A stretch of DNA of 64,000 nt, taken from assembly GCA_000719695.1 (NCBI GenBank), contig JOHN01000029.1, positions 116,280 through 180,279 on the forward strand, in the 5' to 3' direction. The translations under genes were made by a program, and so were the position numbers. The notes below the pieces were generated by a model, which saw only the letters and a list, made by a program, of their open reading frames with translations, was not told the DNA's origin and searched no databases. This DNA comes from Streptomyces sp. NRRL F-6131. Its GTDB lineage: Bacteria; Actinomycetota; Actinomycetes; Streptomycetales; Streptomycetaceae. Numbering within the stretch: the stretch's first letter is position 1; every line of letters starts with the position of its first letter. Shown here piece by piece: positions 32,224 to 41,006 of this stretch.

Positions 32224-34241
32224 CCGCCGTCCCCGTCCCCGTCCGTGTCCCTGTCCGTGTCCCCGTCCCCGGTGTGCAGGGCCAGGACGGTCAGCAGGGC
32301 CCGGACGTCCCGCTGCTGCCGGTGCGCCATGGACCGCGCCGTCGGGTCGCCCAGCCGGCCGATGGCCCGCTGCGCCTCGATCGCGGCCAGCGCCGCCGCC
32401 CGGGTGGCCTGCCCGTCGACGAGCCCGCCGGCCACCGGTGCGCCGGCGGCGCCGCCACCGCCACTGCCACCGGCTCCACCCGCGCCGCCGCCGGCGCCGC
32501 CACCGCCGGCCGGTGCGGTGAGCCAGGCCGGCAGGGTGAAGCGGGGCGCCACGCCGCGCGCGGCGAGCGCGTGGTGGACCTCGTGCAGGTTGGTCATCGT
32601 CCGCCGGGACTGCTCGATCAGCACCCCGCCCGCCCGGTCGCCCAGCGAGAGCGTGCTGTGCAGCGCGCCGAGCAGGATGGCGTAGTACTGGTCGGCGAGG
32701 TCGAGCAGCTGGGTCTGCAGCGGGCTGCCGTCGCCCGGTCCGAGGGTGCGCAGGTACTGCTGAGGGTCGAGCGCCGAGAGGTGCCGTTCGACGGTGGTGA
32801 ACCGCCGGAAGTGGTCGCCGCCCTCGTCGATGATCAGCTTGACCAGGTGGCCGAGCCGGCCGTCCGGGTCCTCGGGGAACAGCTCGGGGCGGCGGACCAT
32901 CGTCTCGTGCAGCGTGACGTACATGCCGTCGACGCCGGTGCCGGCCATCTGGCTCGGGGCCTCCACCTCGATGAACCACCGGAGCACCTCGGGGTCGAGC
33001 CGCCGCAGCTGGAAGGGGTGCGGCCCGTCCCGGTCGATGGTCGCGGCGCGGCCGAGGACGACCGGCTCGCCGAGGGTGCCGAGCGCCTCGTTGACCCACC
33101 GCAGGTGGCGCATCTCGTCGATCGCGACGGCGAAGACCTCCGCCGCGGCCGCGTGGATCCGCCCGGTGAGCGTGGTCGGGCCGGTGCCGCGCGGCAGCTC
33201 GCGGGGCGCGTTGAGCGAGTAGTGGGCGAACAGGTACTCCACGCAGAGCGCGTGCTCGACCGTCGCCAGCTCCTTCAGCCTGGCGATCACCTGGGCGCGG
33301 TCCAGCAGCTGCACGGGCGGCGCGGCGGGGACGCCGAGGGCGTCCGCCTCCCGGTCGTTGAGGACCGGCGGCAGGACGCCCCAGTCGCTGATCAGCCCCT
33401 GGTAGGTGAACTCCAGCTCGGTGCGTACCCCGCGTTCGGCGCCGGGCGCGCCCACGTCGGTGTCCAGGTCAGGGGTGAGCGCGCGGTCGCGGCGCAGGAA
33501 GTTCAGCTGCGGGACGGCGCCGTCGGGGCTGCTGGTGACGTCGGGCTTGGAGGCGGCCCAGTAGAAGCAGGCGCAGTCGCGGAAGTCGTACTGCCAGGGC
33601 GCGCACAGGGTGCGGGTGAGGTCGCCCGGCTCGTAGACCTCGGGGTCGATGACCCCGTTCTCGTCCAGGTAGCGGGCGCGGTCGGCGATCAGCACGGCGA
33701 GCTGGAACCGGCCGCCCGCCGAGCGCCGGACGAACGAGCCGTTGGTGCGCCGGGCGTTGTTGAGGTCGCCGACGATGGCGGCGCCGGGGGAGGAGAAGCC
33801 CGGACCGGGGCCGAGCAGCACGGCGATCCGCCCGGGCAGCAGGTCGTGCACCCGCCGCCAGACGTCCAGGCCGTCCATCCCCCGGCAGCTGATCACGGGG
33901 GCCTGTGCCTCGGTCTGGTCGACGGTGGTGCGCCCGCACAGCGCCCAGACGAAGACCGGGTTGGCCTCGTCGGCGAGGTCGGTGTCGCGCAGGCCCTGGA
34001 CGGCGGCCGGGCCGCCGGGGGTCACGGTCAGCGCCCGGCTGCCGTTGAGCCGCTGGAAGTCGACCCGCAGACCGGGGAAGAACGCCCGGTCGAGGTTGCG
34101 CTGGTCGAACTCCAGCCCGGGGAAGCAGTTGTCGACGCCGCTCTCGGGACGGGTGGCGGCGGGGTTGCCGCGGACCACGTGGTCGGCCCTGGCGGTGAGG
34201 TTGCGCGGGAAGATCTTCCCGTCGGGTGTCGGGTCGGTCAT
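32220..34241 (-). CDS. LodA-C-like domain fused to ferritin-like domain
   Basis: The ATG at 34241 overlaps the upstream stop by 4 bases (ATGA). The 673-residue product has two parts. Residues 1-300 contain NCFPGLEFDQRNLD, FFPGLRVDF and APWQYDFRDCACFYW, blocks that recall the C-terminal domain of LodA/GoxA lysine and glycine oxidases, where a Cys and a Trp become the CTQ cofactor. Residues about 315-540 are a ferritin-like helical domain (ELATVEHALCVEYLFAHYSL and EVFAVAIDEMRHLRWVNEAL, with ExxH-type metal ligands) of the VioB/iminophenyl-pyruvate class. A Gly-rich linker and a helical tail follow. It looks like the substrate of the neighbouring maturase. Which residues form the quinone I cannot tell. 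Confidence 0.75.
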   Translation of the reverse strand: MTDPTPDGKIFPRNLTARADHVVRGNPAATRPESGVDNCFPGLEFDQRNLDRAFFPGLRVDFQRLNGSRALTVTPGGPAAVQGLRDTDLADEANPVFVWALCGRTTVDQTEAQAPVISCRGMDGLDVWRRVHDLLPGRIAVLLGPGPGFSSPGAAIVGDLNNARRTNGSFVRRSAGGRFQLAVLIADRARYLDENGVIDPEVYEPGDLTRTLCAPWQYDFRDCACFYWAASKPDVTSSPDGAVPQLNFLRRDRALTPDLDTDVGAPGAERGVRTELEFTYQGLISDWGVLPPVLNDREADALGVPAAPPVQLLDRAQVIARLKELATVEHALCVEYLFAHYSLNAPRELPRGTGPTTLTGRIHAAAAEVFAVAIDEMRHLRWVNEALGTLGEPVVLGRAATIDRDGPHPFQLRRLDPEVLRWFIEVEAPSQMAGTGVDGMYVTLHETMVRRPELFPEDPDGRLGHLVKLIIDEGGDHFRRFTTVERHLSALDPQQYLRTLGPGDGSPLQTQLLDLADQYYAILLGALHSTLSLGDRAGGVLIEQSRRTMTNLHEVHHALAARGVAPRFTLPAWLTAPAGGGGAGGGAGGAGGSGGGGAAGAPVAGGLVDGQATRAAALAAIEAQRAIGRLGDPTARSMAHRQQRDVRALLTVLALHTGDGDTDRDTDGDGDGG

Positions 34242-35674
34242 GACGGTTCCCTTCGGCCGGCGGCGCCGACGGGGCCCGCCTGATCGGCCGGCGCCCGGAA
34301 GTACCCGGGCGCCGCTTCGCAGAGTTCGACGTAGGCCCGCAGGCAGAAGGCGAGCCAGCCGCGGATGTAGTCGCAGCCCGGCCGGCCGCGCCGGCTCACC
34401 TCGTGGTGGCAGCCGCCGCCGCAGAGGTAGCGGGCCCAGCACGAGCGGCACGGTTCGGCGCGGTCGACGTGGCGTTGCGCCAGCAGGCGCTCGCGGGCAC
34501 CGCGGTCGGGCCCGGCGGCCAGCGAGCCCATCGCGAACTCCGGGTCGCCGACCAGCCGGTGGCAGGCGTAGAGGTCACCGTCCGCGTCGGCGCTCAGGTA
34601 GCCGGCGCCCGCGCCGCAGGGGTAGGGGCGGTGGGTGCCCCGGTGCAGCTGGTGCAGGGCGGTCTCGAAGTTCCCGAACGGGTAGCGGCGCCCGGCGGAC
34701 AGTTCGCCCAGCGCCCGTTCGCCGCACTCGACCATCTGCGCCAGGAAGCCCTCGAAGGCGGCGGCGGTGATCTCGTAGCCCGGGTCCGGCGCGCTGACCA
34801 CGGCGGCGAAGCCGACCTCGTCGAAGCCCAGGCCGATGCCGTGCTCCAGCACGTCGAGCAGCCGGCCGGTGTGCGGGGTGACGCTGACCCGGGCGGCCAG
34901 GTGGCGGGGGCGCCCGTGCCGCTCCAGCAGGTCCAGCCCGGCGCGCAGCCGGTCGTACGCGCTGGCGCCGCCGGGTGCGCGCCGCAGCGCGTCGTGTCCG
35001 GCGCGGTCCCCGTCGAGGCTGACCGTGACGGTGAACGGGTGCGCGGCGAACAGCCGGGCGTCCTCGGGACGCAGGACGGTCAGGTTGGTGGTGAGCGCGA
35101 AGCGGACCGGGTGTCCGGTGGCCGCGCCGGCCCGCTCGGCGTACTCGACCACCTGGTGCACCAGCTCGCGGGCCAGCAGCGGTTCGCCGCCCATGAAGCC
35201 GACCACCACGTCGGCGCCGGGCGCCGCCTCGGCGAGCAGCCGGTCGACGGCGGCGAAGGCGGTGGCCGCGGGCATCGCGCGGGCCGAGCCGCCGAACCGG
35301 CCTTCGTCGGCGTAGCAGTGGCCGCAGCTCAGGTTGCACGCCTGCATCACGTTGAGCGAGAGCGAGGCGAGCGGCGGCACCTCGGCGGGCGTGCCGTCGA
35401 TCCGCGGCGGCCGCTCCCACAGCGGCAGGCCGAGTTCGCGGGCGAGCTCGTCGAGCGCGCCGTCCGGGGCGGCGGCCCAGCGCTCCAGCCGGGCGGCGGT
35501 CCGCTCGTCGGGCAGGTCGTACACCCGGCTGCCGTCCGCGAGGAACAGGTGGGCGCCGTGCGCGCTGCGGAACACCCGCAGGTCGGGGTGGCCGGTGGGC
35601 GGGGCGGCGGGGGCGGGGAGGACGGGCGCCGCGGGCCCGGGCGGGCGGCGGCCGATCTGCAGCAGCACGGTCAC
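34238..35674 (-). CDS. Radical SAM/SPASM peptide maturase, QhpD-like
   Basis: The GTG at 35674 overlaps the previous stop by 4 bases. The 478-residue enzyme has a short N-terminal recognition-like region (FRSAHGAHLFLADGSR), the radical SAM site CNLSCGHC (Cys113, 117, 120), the GGEP SAM-binding motif after VVVGFMG, and a C-terminal SPASM domain with CRSCWARYLCGGGC and later Cys. SPASM proteins carry two extra iron-sulfur clusters and crosslink peptides. QhpD in the amine dehydrogenase system installs thioether bonds beside a CTQ cofactor. Given its neighbours I infer it modifies the LodA-like proteins of this operon, possibly by Cys-to-carbon bonds. Confidence 0.85.
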   Translation of the reverse strand: MTVLLQIGRRPPGPAAPVLPAPAAPPTGHPDLRVFRSAHGAHLFLADGSRVYDLPDERTAARLERWAAAPDGALDELARELGLPLWERPPRIDGTPAEVPPLASLSLNVMQACNLSCGHCYADEGRFGGSARAMPAATAFAAVDRLLAEAAPGADVVVGFMGGEPLLARELVHQVVEYAERAGAATGHPVRFALTTNLTVLRPEDARLFAAHPFTVTVSLDGDRAGHDALRRAPGGASAYDRLRAGLDLLERHGRPRHLAARVSVTPHTGRLLDVLEHGIGLGFDEVGFAAVVSAPDPGYEITAAAFEGFLAQMVECGERALGELSAGRRYPFGNFETALHQLHRGTHRPYPCGAGAGYLSADADGDLYACHRLVGDPEFAMGSLAAGPDRGARERLLAQRHVDRAEPCRSCWARYLCGGGCHHEVSRRGRPGCDYIRGWLAFCLRAYVELCEAAPGYFRAPADQAGPVGAAGRREPS

Positions 35675-37035
35675 GAGCCGACCTCCGTGTCCGCGCGCAG
35701 CGAGCGCGCCCAGGCGACCAGCAGGTCGTACTGGCGGCGGGTCAGGTGCAGCGCGGCGGCGTCGGCGCCGCGCATCGCGACGGGCATCCGGGCGTCGAAG
35801 CCCGGGTCGTCGGGGACGGGTTCGCGCACCACCTGGCCGATCAGCTCCGGTTGTTCGCGCAGCAGGTCCTCCAGGACCTCCAGGGCGACGAACCTGCGGT
35901 GACGGCGCCGGCCGCTCTCGGTGAGCCCGAGCACCACGCCGGTGAGCTCCTCGGGGACGGGCAGCGGGGAGCCGACGCGCTCGTTCTGCACGTCGACGTT
36001 GATGTTCCCCATGGTCTCCAGGATCCGTTCGAACAGGTCGCGGATCTCCAGGGCGGTCTGCCGTGCGTCGGCGAGGTAGGCGGGGTCGTGGACCTCGCCG
36101 CGCCGGACCCGGTCGGTGAGTCCGTCGGCGAGCGAGACGAACGGGCGGCGGTCCGGCGCGAAGTCGGGCGGGCCGGCGACGATCCGGGCGGTGGCGCGCA
36201 GTCCGCCGGGCAGGGTGACGGTGACCGTGCCGTCGCAGACGTCGTCGATCAGGCCGAGGCTGACCTGGTTCTCGGCGTTGGCGAACAGCCCGGGCGGCAT
36301 GGTGCGCGGGTCGTTGCTGGTGACGGCGAGCGGGAACCCGCACCAGACGGCGTCCGGATTGAGGATCAGGCGCTCGGGCGGCAGCAGGTACGCCTCGGGC
36401 TCGCCCGGCGGGGCCGGCTGGTTCGGCAGGTCGGTGGGGCCGTAGACGGCGCCGACCGCGGGGGTGAAGCGCAGCCGGAGCTCGGGCAGCAGGTCGTTGG
36501 GCGCCGGCACCTGCACCGTGCCGAGCGGCAGGGTCTGCCCCGGGGCGACCAGCGGCGGGGCGGCGCCCAGCGGGGAGGTGCCGCCGAGCGGGTGCGGCAT
36601 GTGGTCGTCGCCGCGGACCTCGGCCCGCGCCTCGATCCGGTCGCCGGGGCTCTGGGTGTAGTGGTGCGCCTTGTGGTTGGCGACGGCGACCTCCCAGCGC
36701 AGATCGGCCGGGCCGAGGCCGAACTGGGCGAGGACCTCCGCGGTGAGCGGCCCGGTCCGGCTGGTGCCGTCGACGGTCCAGCTGCCGTGCAGCTCGAAGT
36801 AGGGGCAGATCGGGCGCCAGCCGTGCTCGTCCTTGAACACCACCCGGTCGGGGGTGCGCTCGGTCAGCGTGCCGTCGGCGGCGAGGTCCAGGGTCGGCGC
36901 GGGCTCGACGGTGGTCTTGCCGGAGCCGCGCGGCGAGAGGTCGCTCGGTCCCCAGCGGTAGTTGTCGCACGGCACGGGGGAGGGCCCCAGCCGGGCGATG
37001 GCGAGCGGCGGTTGGAGCCAGAGGCGGTCGATCAC
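35671..37035 (-). CDS. LodA-N-like protein, first gene of operon
   Basis: The GTG at 37035 has GAGGAG with good spacing. The 454-residue protein begins IDRLWLQPPLAIARLGPS, matching the conserved start of LodA/GoxA oxidases (IGIARLGNS followed by a Y/W-G-P motif, here YRWGPS). The body is beta-rich, with repeated FELHGSWTVDG and VAVANHKAHHY blocks. In normal LodA proteins this N-terminal domain and the cofactor-bearing C-terminal domain are one chain; here the C-terminal-like part is the separate gene at 32220-34241. No signal peptide is present, as for LodA. It would be a subunit of a cytoplasmic or non-classically exported quinoprotein oxidase. The family link is by motif only. Confidence 0.7.
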   Translation of the reverse strand: MIDRLWLQPPLAIARLGPSPVPCDNYRWGPSDLSPRGSGKTTVEPAPTLDLAADGTLTERTPDRVVFKDEHGWRPICPYFELHGSWTVDGTSRTGPLTAEVLAQFGLGPADLRWEVAVANHKAHHYTQSPGDRIEARAEVRGDDHMPHPLGGTSPLGAAPPLVAPGQTLPLGTVQVPAPNDLLPELRLRFTPAVGAVYGPTDLPNQPAPPGEPEAYLLPPERLILNPDAVWCGFPLAVTSNDPRTMPPGLFANAENQVSLGLIDDVCDGTVTVTLPGGLRATARIVAGPPDFAPDRRPFVSLADGLTDRVRRGEVHDPAYLADARQTALEIRDLFERILETMGNINVDVQNERVGSPLPVPEELTGVVLGLTESGRRRHRRFVALEVLEDLLREQPELIGQVVREPVPDDPGFDARMPVAMRGADAAALHLTRRQYDLLVAWARSLRADTEVGS

Positions 37036-37166
37036 CGGCGTCTCCTCGGTGGCGGGAGCGTGCGGCCCGGGGGAGGGGAACGATCGTGTGCGATCCCAGG
37101 GGTCGCGGAGTCCGCCGAGGCTGCACCGGACATGACGAGAGGTGACCGAATGTACGCGAAAGGTGA

Positions 37167-37183
37167 TCGGACGGACCGTCCGA
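37167..37183. promoter_or_regulatory. Perfect 8-1-8 palindrome, likely operator
   Basis: TCGGACGGACCGTCCGA is a 17-base perfect dyad lying between the divergent LodA-like operon (start 37035) and the phosphotransferase (start 37283). Its form fits a TetR- or MarR-type repressor site. No regulator gene is adjacent. Confidence 0.5.
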
Positions 37184-37282
37184 CACGACCTGCTGCCCGG
37201 CTTCCCTCGCTGCCGCCGCCGATCGGCCGCGTGACCCGTAATGCGCTTGCCGCCGGACCGTCCGCCGCCTAGCGTCCCCCGT

Positions 37283-38209
37283 ATGTTGCCGCTGGTGGAG
37301 ACTGACGAGGAGTGGGACGCGGTCGTCCCGGACGAGGCGGTCGTGCGCCCCGGTGCGGAGGACCTCTGCGCCCGGCTGGGGCTGGCCGGGCTCCCGCTGG
37401 AGCGGTTCTCCGAGGGCACCCAGCCGGTGTACGCGGTCGGCGGGGCCCACGTTCTCAAGCTCTACCCCAAGGCCGCCGCCCAGGACGGCGTCACCGAGGC
37501 CCGGGTCCTCGACCACCTCGCCGGCCGGCTGCCCGTACCCACGCCCGAGCTGCGCGACGCCGGCGAGTACGAGAACGGCTGGCGGTACGTCCTGATGTCC
37601 CGGCTGCGCGGCACCGAACTCACCCGGGCCTGGCCCGGGTCGTCCCCCGCCCGTCGGGAACGGATCGCCACCGAGGCCGGCGAGGCGCTGGCCGCCCTGC
37701 ACGCCCTCGACCCGGAGCCGCTCGCCGATGCGCTCGGCCCCGGCGACTGGGGCGCCTTCACCGACCGGCAGCGCGCCGGAACCGTCGGCCGCCAGCGCGA
37801 GCGCGAGCTCCCGGACGCCTGGCTGGAGCGCATCCCCGCCTTCCTGGACGCCACCGAGCTGCCGCGCGATCCCGAACGCGTCCTGCTGCACACCGAGTTC
37901 ATGCGCCAGCACCTCCTGGTCGACGGGACCACCGGGCGGCTGTCCGGCCTGTTCGACTTCGAGCCCGCGATGATCGGCGACCGGGCGTACGACTTCGTCG
38001 GCGTCGGCCTCTTCGTCACCCGTGCCGAACCGGGTCTGATGGCCCGCTTCGCGGCGGGCTACGGCGGCACCGTCGACCCGCGCACGGCGATGGCCTGGAC
38101 GCTGCTGCACGTCTACAGCAACCTCCCGTGGTACCTGCGCGAGGTCCCGCCGCCGCCGGGCGCGGACACCCTGGAGGCACTCGCCGAGCACTGGTTCGGC
38201 ACCGGCTGA
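37283..38209 (+). CDS. Aminoglycoside phosphotransferase-like kinase
   Basis: The 308-residue protein has the APH fold: ATP lysine in VLKLYPKAAAQ, a catalytic-loop equivalent LLHTEFMRQHLLVD, and metal-binding DFE in LFDFEPAMIGDRAYDF. In active APH kinases the catalytic box reads HxD; here the acid is Glu (HTE). This HTE variant occurs in a Streptomyces subgroup, so it may still be a kinase. The substrate is unknown and may not be an antibiotic. The start is ATG 37283 with no Shine-Dalgarno. It is divergent from the LodA-like operon and convergent with GH31. Confidence 0.82.
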   Translation: MLPLVETDEEWDAVVPDEAVVRPGAEDLCARLGLAGLPLERFSEGTQPVYAVGGAHVLKLYPKAAAQDGVTEARVLDHLAGRLPVPTPELRDAGEYENGWRYVLMSRLRGTELTRAWPGSSPARRERIATEAGEALAALHALDPEPLADALGPGDWGAFTDRQRAGTVGRQRERELPDAWLERIPAFLDATELPRDPERVLLHTEFMRQHLLVDGTTGRLSGLFDFEPAMIGDRAYDFVGVGLFVTRAEPGLMARFAAGYGGTVDPRTAMAWTLLHVYSNLPWYLREVPPPPGADTLEALAEHWFGTG

Positions 38210-38282
38210 CGCGGGCGGCGGTCAGCGCCGGTGCGGCGCACGCGGTCCGCGGAGTCGGCCGGCCGGCAGGCTTCGACGTGCT

Positions 38283-38311
38283 CGGGCGGGCGCCGTTGCG
38301 GCGCCCGCCCG
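38283..38311. terminator. Bidirectional hairpin between convergent genes
   Basis: A perfect 13-bp stem (CGGGCGGGCGCCG and its complement) with a TTG loop lies between the phosphotransferase and GH31 stops. Confidence 0.8.
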
Positions 38312-38345
38312 TTCGACCGCCCGCGACGGGAGTGGGGCGGGGCGG

Positions 38346-41006
38346 TCAGTGGGCCGGGTGGACCAGTTCGACGGAGAAGGGGCGGTCGGTGGGCGTGGAC
38401 GGGGTGCGGACGGTGGTCACGCCGGTCGTGGCGTCGTAGTACCAGCCGGTGGTCGCGGCGTCGAGGGCGGCCGCCGAGGACAGCCGGGGGAGCGGGCCGC
38501 CCTGGGTGACGACCAGGCGCGGTGCGCCCTGGCCGTGCACGGTGAGGCGGTAGGACCGGGTGGCCGGCTTGCCCGCGTAACTGCCCACACTGGCACCGAT
38601 CCTGACGGCGGTCACCGGGCCGGCCCGGTGGACGTCGATCCGCTGGGTGGCCGACGCGCCCTCGGCGAACCGGCGGGTCACGCCGTCGTCCTCGTAGAGG
38701 GTGTAGGTGGAGTCGCCCTGCGGGTAGAGGTCGTAGTCGAGCTCGGAGCGGTCCCGGGTCTCCCAGGACAGCGTGCCCTTCGGCCACATCGGGACGATCG
38801 CGCCGCCGCGGACGAACAGCGGCAGGGTGTCGAGCGGCGCCGAGTAGCCGTTGATCGTGGTCGGGCCCTGGTAGGTGCGCCCGGTCCAGTAGTCGGTCCA
38901 GGTGCCCTTCGGCAGGGAGATGCCGTCCCGCACCGAGGTGTCCGCGTACACCGGCGCCACCAGGAAGTCCGGCCCGGCCAGGAACTCGTACGTGGCGTTC
39001 GGCCCGAGCGCCGCCGGGTCGTCCGGGTACTCCAGGGCGAGCGGGCGCACCGGGCCGACGCCGGTGCGGGTGGCCTCAGCCGCCAGGGTGTACATGTACG
39101 GCAGGAGCCGTTCCTTCAGCTGCAGGTACTTGCGGTTGATCGAGGTGTAGGGCTCACCGTCCAGCCAGGGCTGCTGGTCGCGCTGCTCCTTGCCCGTCAT
39201 GTCCCGGGCCCAGCCGTCCATGGTCATGACGGCCGGGAGGAAGGCCTTCCACTGGAGGTCGCGGGTGTACATCTTGGGGTCGCGGCGGTAGATGGAGCCC
39301 ACGTCGCCGGTGTTGTAGGCGATGCCGGACAGGGTGGCGCCCGCGTAGGTGGGGATCTGCCAGCGGATGAAGTCCCAGGACAGCGACTGGTCGCCGCTCC
39401 ACAGCACGCCGCAGCGCTGCGCGCCGGCCCAGGAGACCGGCAGCCAGACGAAGCCGCGGGCGTCGCTGTTGTCCTCGATGCCGGCCTTGGCCCGGTCGCA
39501 CGCGTTGAGGGCGAAGTCGTAGCCGTTGCCGACCCAGGCCACGTCCAGCTTGCGGACCCGCACGCCGGCCCTGACCTCCTCGGCCTGGTTGGGCAGGCCG
39601 TCCTGCGTCCAGAGGCCGAGCTGGGCGTGGTCCTTGCGCAGGCCCTCGCCGGTCCTGGCGAGGTCCTCGTAGCCGCAGCCGTAGCCGTCGTTGACGAGCA
39701 TCCAGCCGAGCGGCATCTGGTTCTGCACCCAGCCGTCGGCGACCTTCACGGCGTCCAGGGTGTGCCGTTCGCCGCGGTTGGCGTTGTGCAGGTAGCAGTC
39801 GGAGTCGCCCGGCTCCAGGCCGTAGACCGGTGGCATGAAGGGTTTGCCGACCAGAGCGGTGTACTTGCCGATCACCGATTTCACGTCGCCGGTGAAGTAG
39901 TAGGCGTCCAGGCGGCGTTCCTGCTGGCCGGTGCGGACGGGCGCGCCGAACTCGTAGATGCCGGGGGTGAAGGTGTTGCGGAAGACGCCGTAGCCGGCGC
40001 TGGACACGTAGAACGGCTGGGAGTTGTTCCAGCCGCCCTCGTTCCAGTCGAAGCTGTTGCCGACGTGCACCGTCCGGTCGCGGTGGGAGAAGGAGCCGTT
40101 CTGCTCGCCGCCGCCGAAGAACTGCTCGTCGGCGCCGCGGACCAGGCTCTGCCGCAGTCCGCCGGTGCTCCAGCGCAGCGGGGCGTCCTCCTGCCAGAGG
40201 GCGGTGCGGTCGTCGGCGCGGTAGAGGCCGAAGCGCAGGGGGTGCTTGTAGACCCGGAGCACCACGTTGCCGGAGCGGATGCCGTAGTAGTCGCCCGCGT
40301 CGAACGAGCTGGTGTCGCGACGGAGTTCGGGCTGCTTGCGGATGATGGTGGAGCCTGCCGGGTCGGTGAGCACGCCGTCGGGGGCGGCCCGCAGGCGCAG
40401 CTGGTCGTCGGCGAGGAGGTCGACCTTGGCCCGCAGGGTGCCGGCGGTGATGTCGTAGCTGCCGGCGCCGCCCTCGAAGGAGGTGAGGTCGCCCGCGTCG
40501 GCGGTCTGCGGCAGGTAGGCGCGGGCGGTGAAGGAGCCGCCGTGCACGTCGTACGGGACGACCAGGACGTGGTAGGTGCCCGAGGCCTTGGGGATCACGG
40601 TGGACTCCGGGTCGGCGGTGCCCGCGCTCTGGGCGACCTCCTTGCCGGTGGCGTCGTAGACGTAGAGGTCGAAGTCGTCGGCGGTGTTGGGCCACTGGAC
40701 GGAGAGCGGGACGCCGCCCTCGGGGTTGTCGTCCCAGTAGCCGGCCGGCACCTCGACGGTGAGGTCGAAGCGGTGGCAGACGGCGCCGTCCGGGTCCTGC
40801 GCTGCGGGCGGGCAGGACCCGGCGCCGCCGAGCGTCCCCTTGGCGTAGGCGGGGCTCTGCCAGCTCGCGTTCTGGTGGCCGAGGTCGAGGCGGGCCGAGC
40901 CCGGGGTTGCGGCCCGGGCCGGGAGGGTGGGGCCGGCCAGGGCCGCCACGCTGGTCACGGCGGCGGCGAGGGAGGCGAGCCGGAGGTGGTGTCGCAGTAG
41001 GCGCAT
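38346..41006 (-). CDS. Secreted GH31 glycoside hydrolase with PPC-like domain
   Basis: The 886-residue enzyme has a signal peptide (about 1-32, cleavage after PARA-A), an N-terminal beta-sandwich resembling a bacterial pre-peptidase domain (about 40-165, DDFDLYVYDATGKEV), then a GH31 alpha-glycosidase. The nucleophile is probably Asp in RKLDVAWVGNG, and the acid/base the Asp in LWSGDQSLSWD. The motifs YNTGDVGSIYRRDPKMYTRDLQW and PLFVRGGAIVPMWP are typical of GH31. GH31 enzymes cut alpha-glucosidic or alpha-xylosidic bonds; the nonstandard nucleophile box makes the substrate uncertain. The ATG at 41006 follows AGGAG. The DeoR regulator gene lies next upstream on the same strand, so sugar control is plausible. 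Confidence 0.88.
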   Translation of the reverse strand: MRLLRHHLRLASLAAAVTSVAALAGPTLPARAATPGSARLDLGHQNASWQSPAYAKGTLGGAGSCPPAAQDPDGAVCHRFDLTVEVPAGYWDDNPEGGVPLSVQWPNTADDFDLYVYDATGKEVAQSAGTADPESTVIPKASGTYHVLVVPYDVHGGSFTARAYLPQTADAGDLTSFEGGAGSYDITAGTLRAKVDLLADDQLRLRAAPDGVLTDPAGSTIIRKQPELRRDTSSFDAGDYYGIRSGNVVLRVYKHPLRFGLYRADDRTALWQEDAPLRWSTGGLRQSLVRGADEQFFGGGEQNGSFSHRDRTVHVGNSFDWNEGGWNNSQPFYVSSAGYGVFRNTFTPGIYEFGAPVRTGQQERRLDAYYFTGDVKSVIGKYTALVGKPFMPPVYGLEPGDSDCYLHNANRGERHTLDAVKVADGWVQNQMPLGWMLVNDGYGCGYEDLARTGEGLRKDHAQLGLWTQDGLPNQAEEVRAGVRVRKLDVAWVGNGYDFALNACDRAKAGIEDNSDARGFVWLPVSWAGAQRCGVLWSGDQSLSWDFIRWQIPTYAGATLSGIAYNTGDVGSIYRRDPKMYTRDLQWKAFLPAVMTMDGWARDMTGKEQRDQQPWLDGEPYTSINRKYLQLKERLLPYMYTLAAEATRTGVGPVRPLALEYPDDPAALGPNATYEFLAGPDFLVAPVYADTSVRDGISLPKGTWTDYWTGRTYQGPTTINGYSAPLDTLPLFVRGGAIVPMWPKGTLSWETRDRSELDYDLYPQGDSTYTLYEDDGVTRRFAEGASATQRIDVHRAGPVTAVRIGASVGSYAGKPATRSYRLTVHGQGAPRLVVTQGGPLPRLSSAAALDAATTGWYYDATTGVTTVRTPSTPTDRPFSVELVHPAH

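Noticed and set aside
32443..32518. Gly/Ala-rich run as a PE/PGRS-like domain
   Set aside because: It is a short linker between the ferritin-like domain and a helical tail, coded by simple repeats.
38349..41000. 883-residue plus-strand frame over the GH31 gene
   Set aside because: Antisense shadow; GH31 motifs and signal peptide are on the minus strand.
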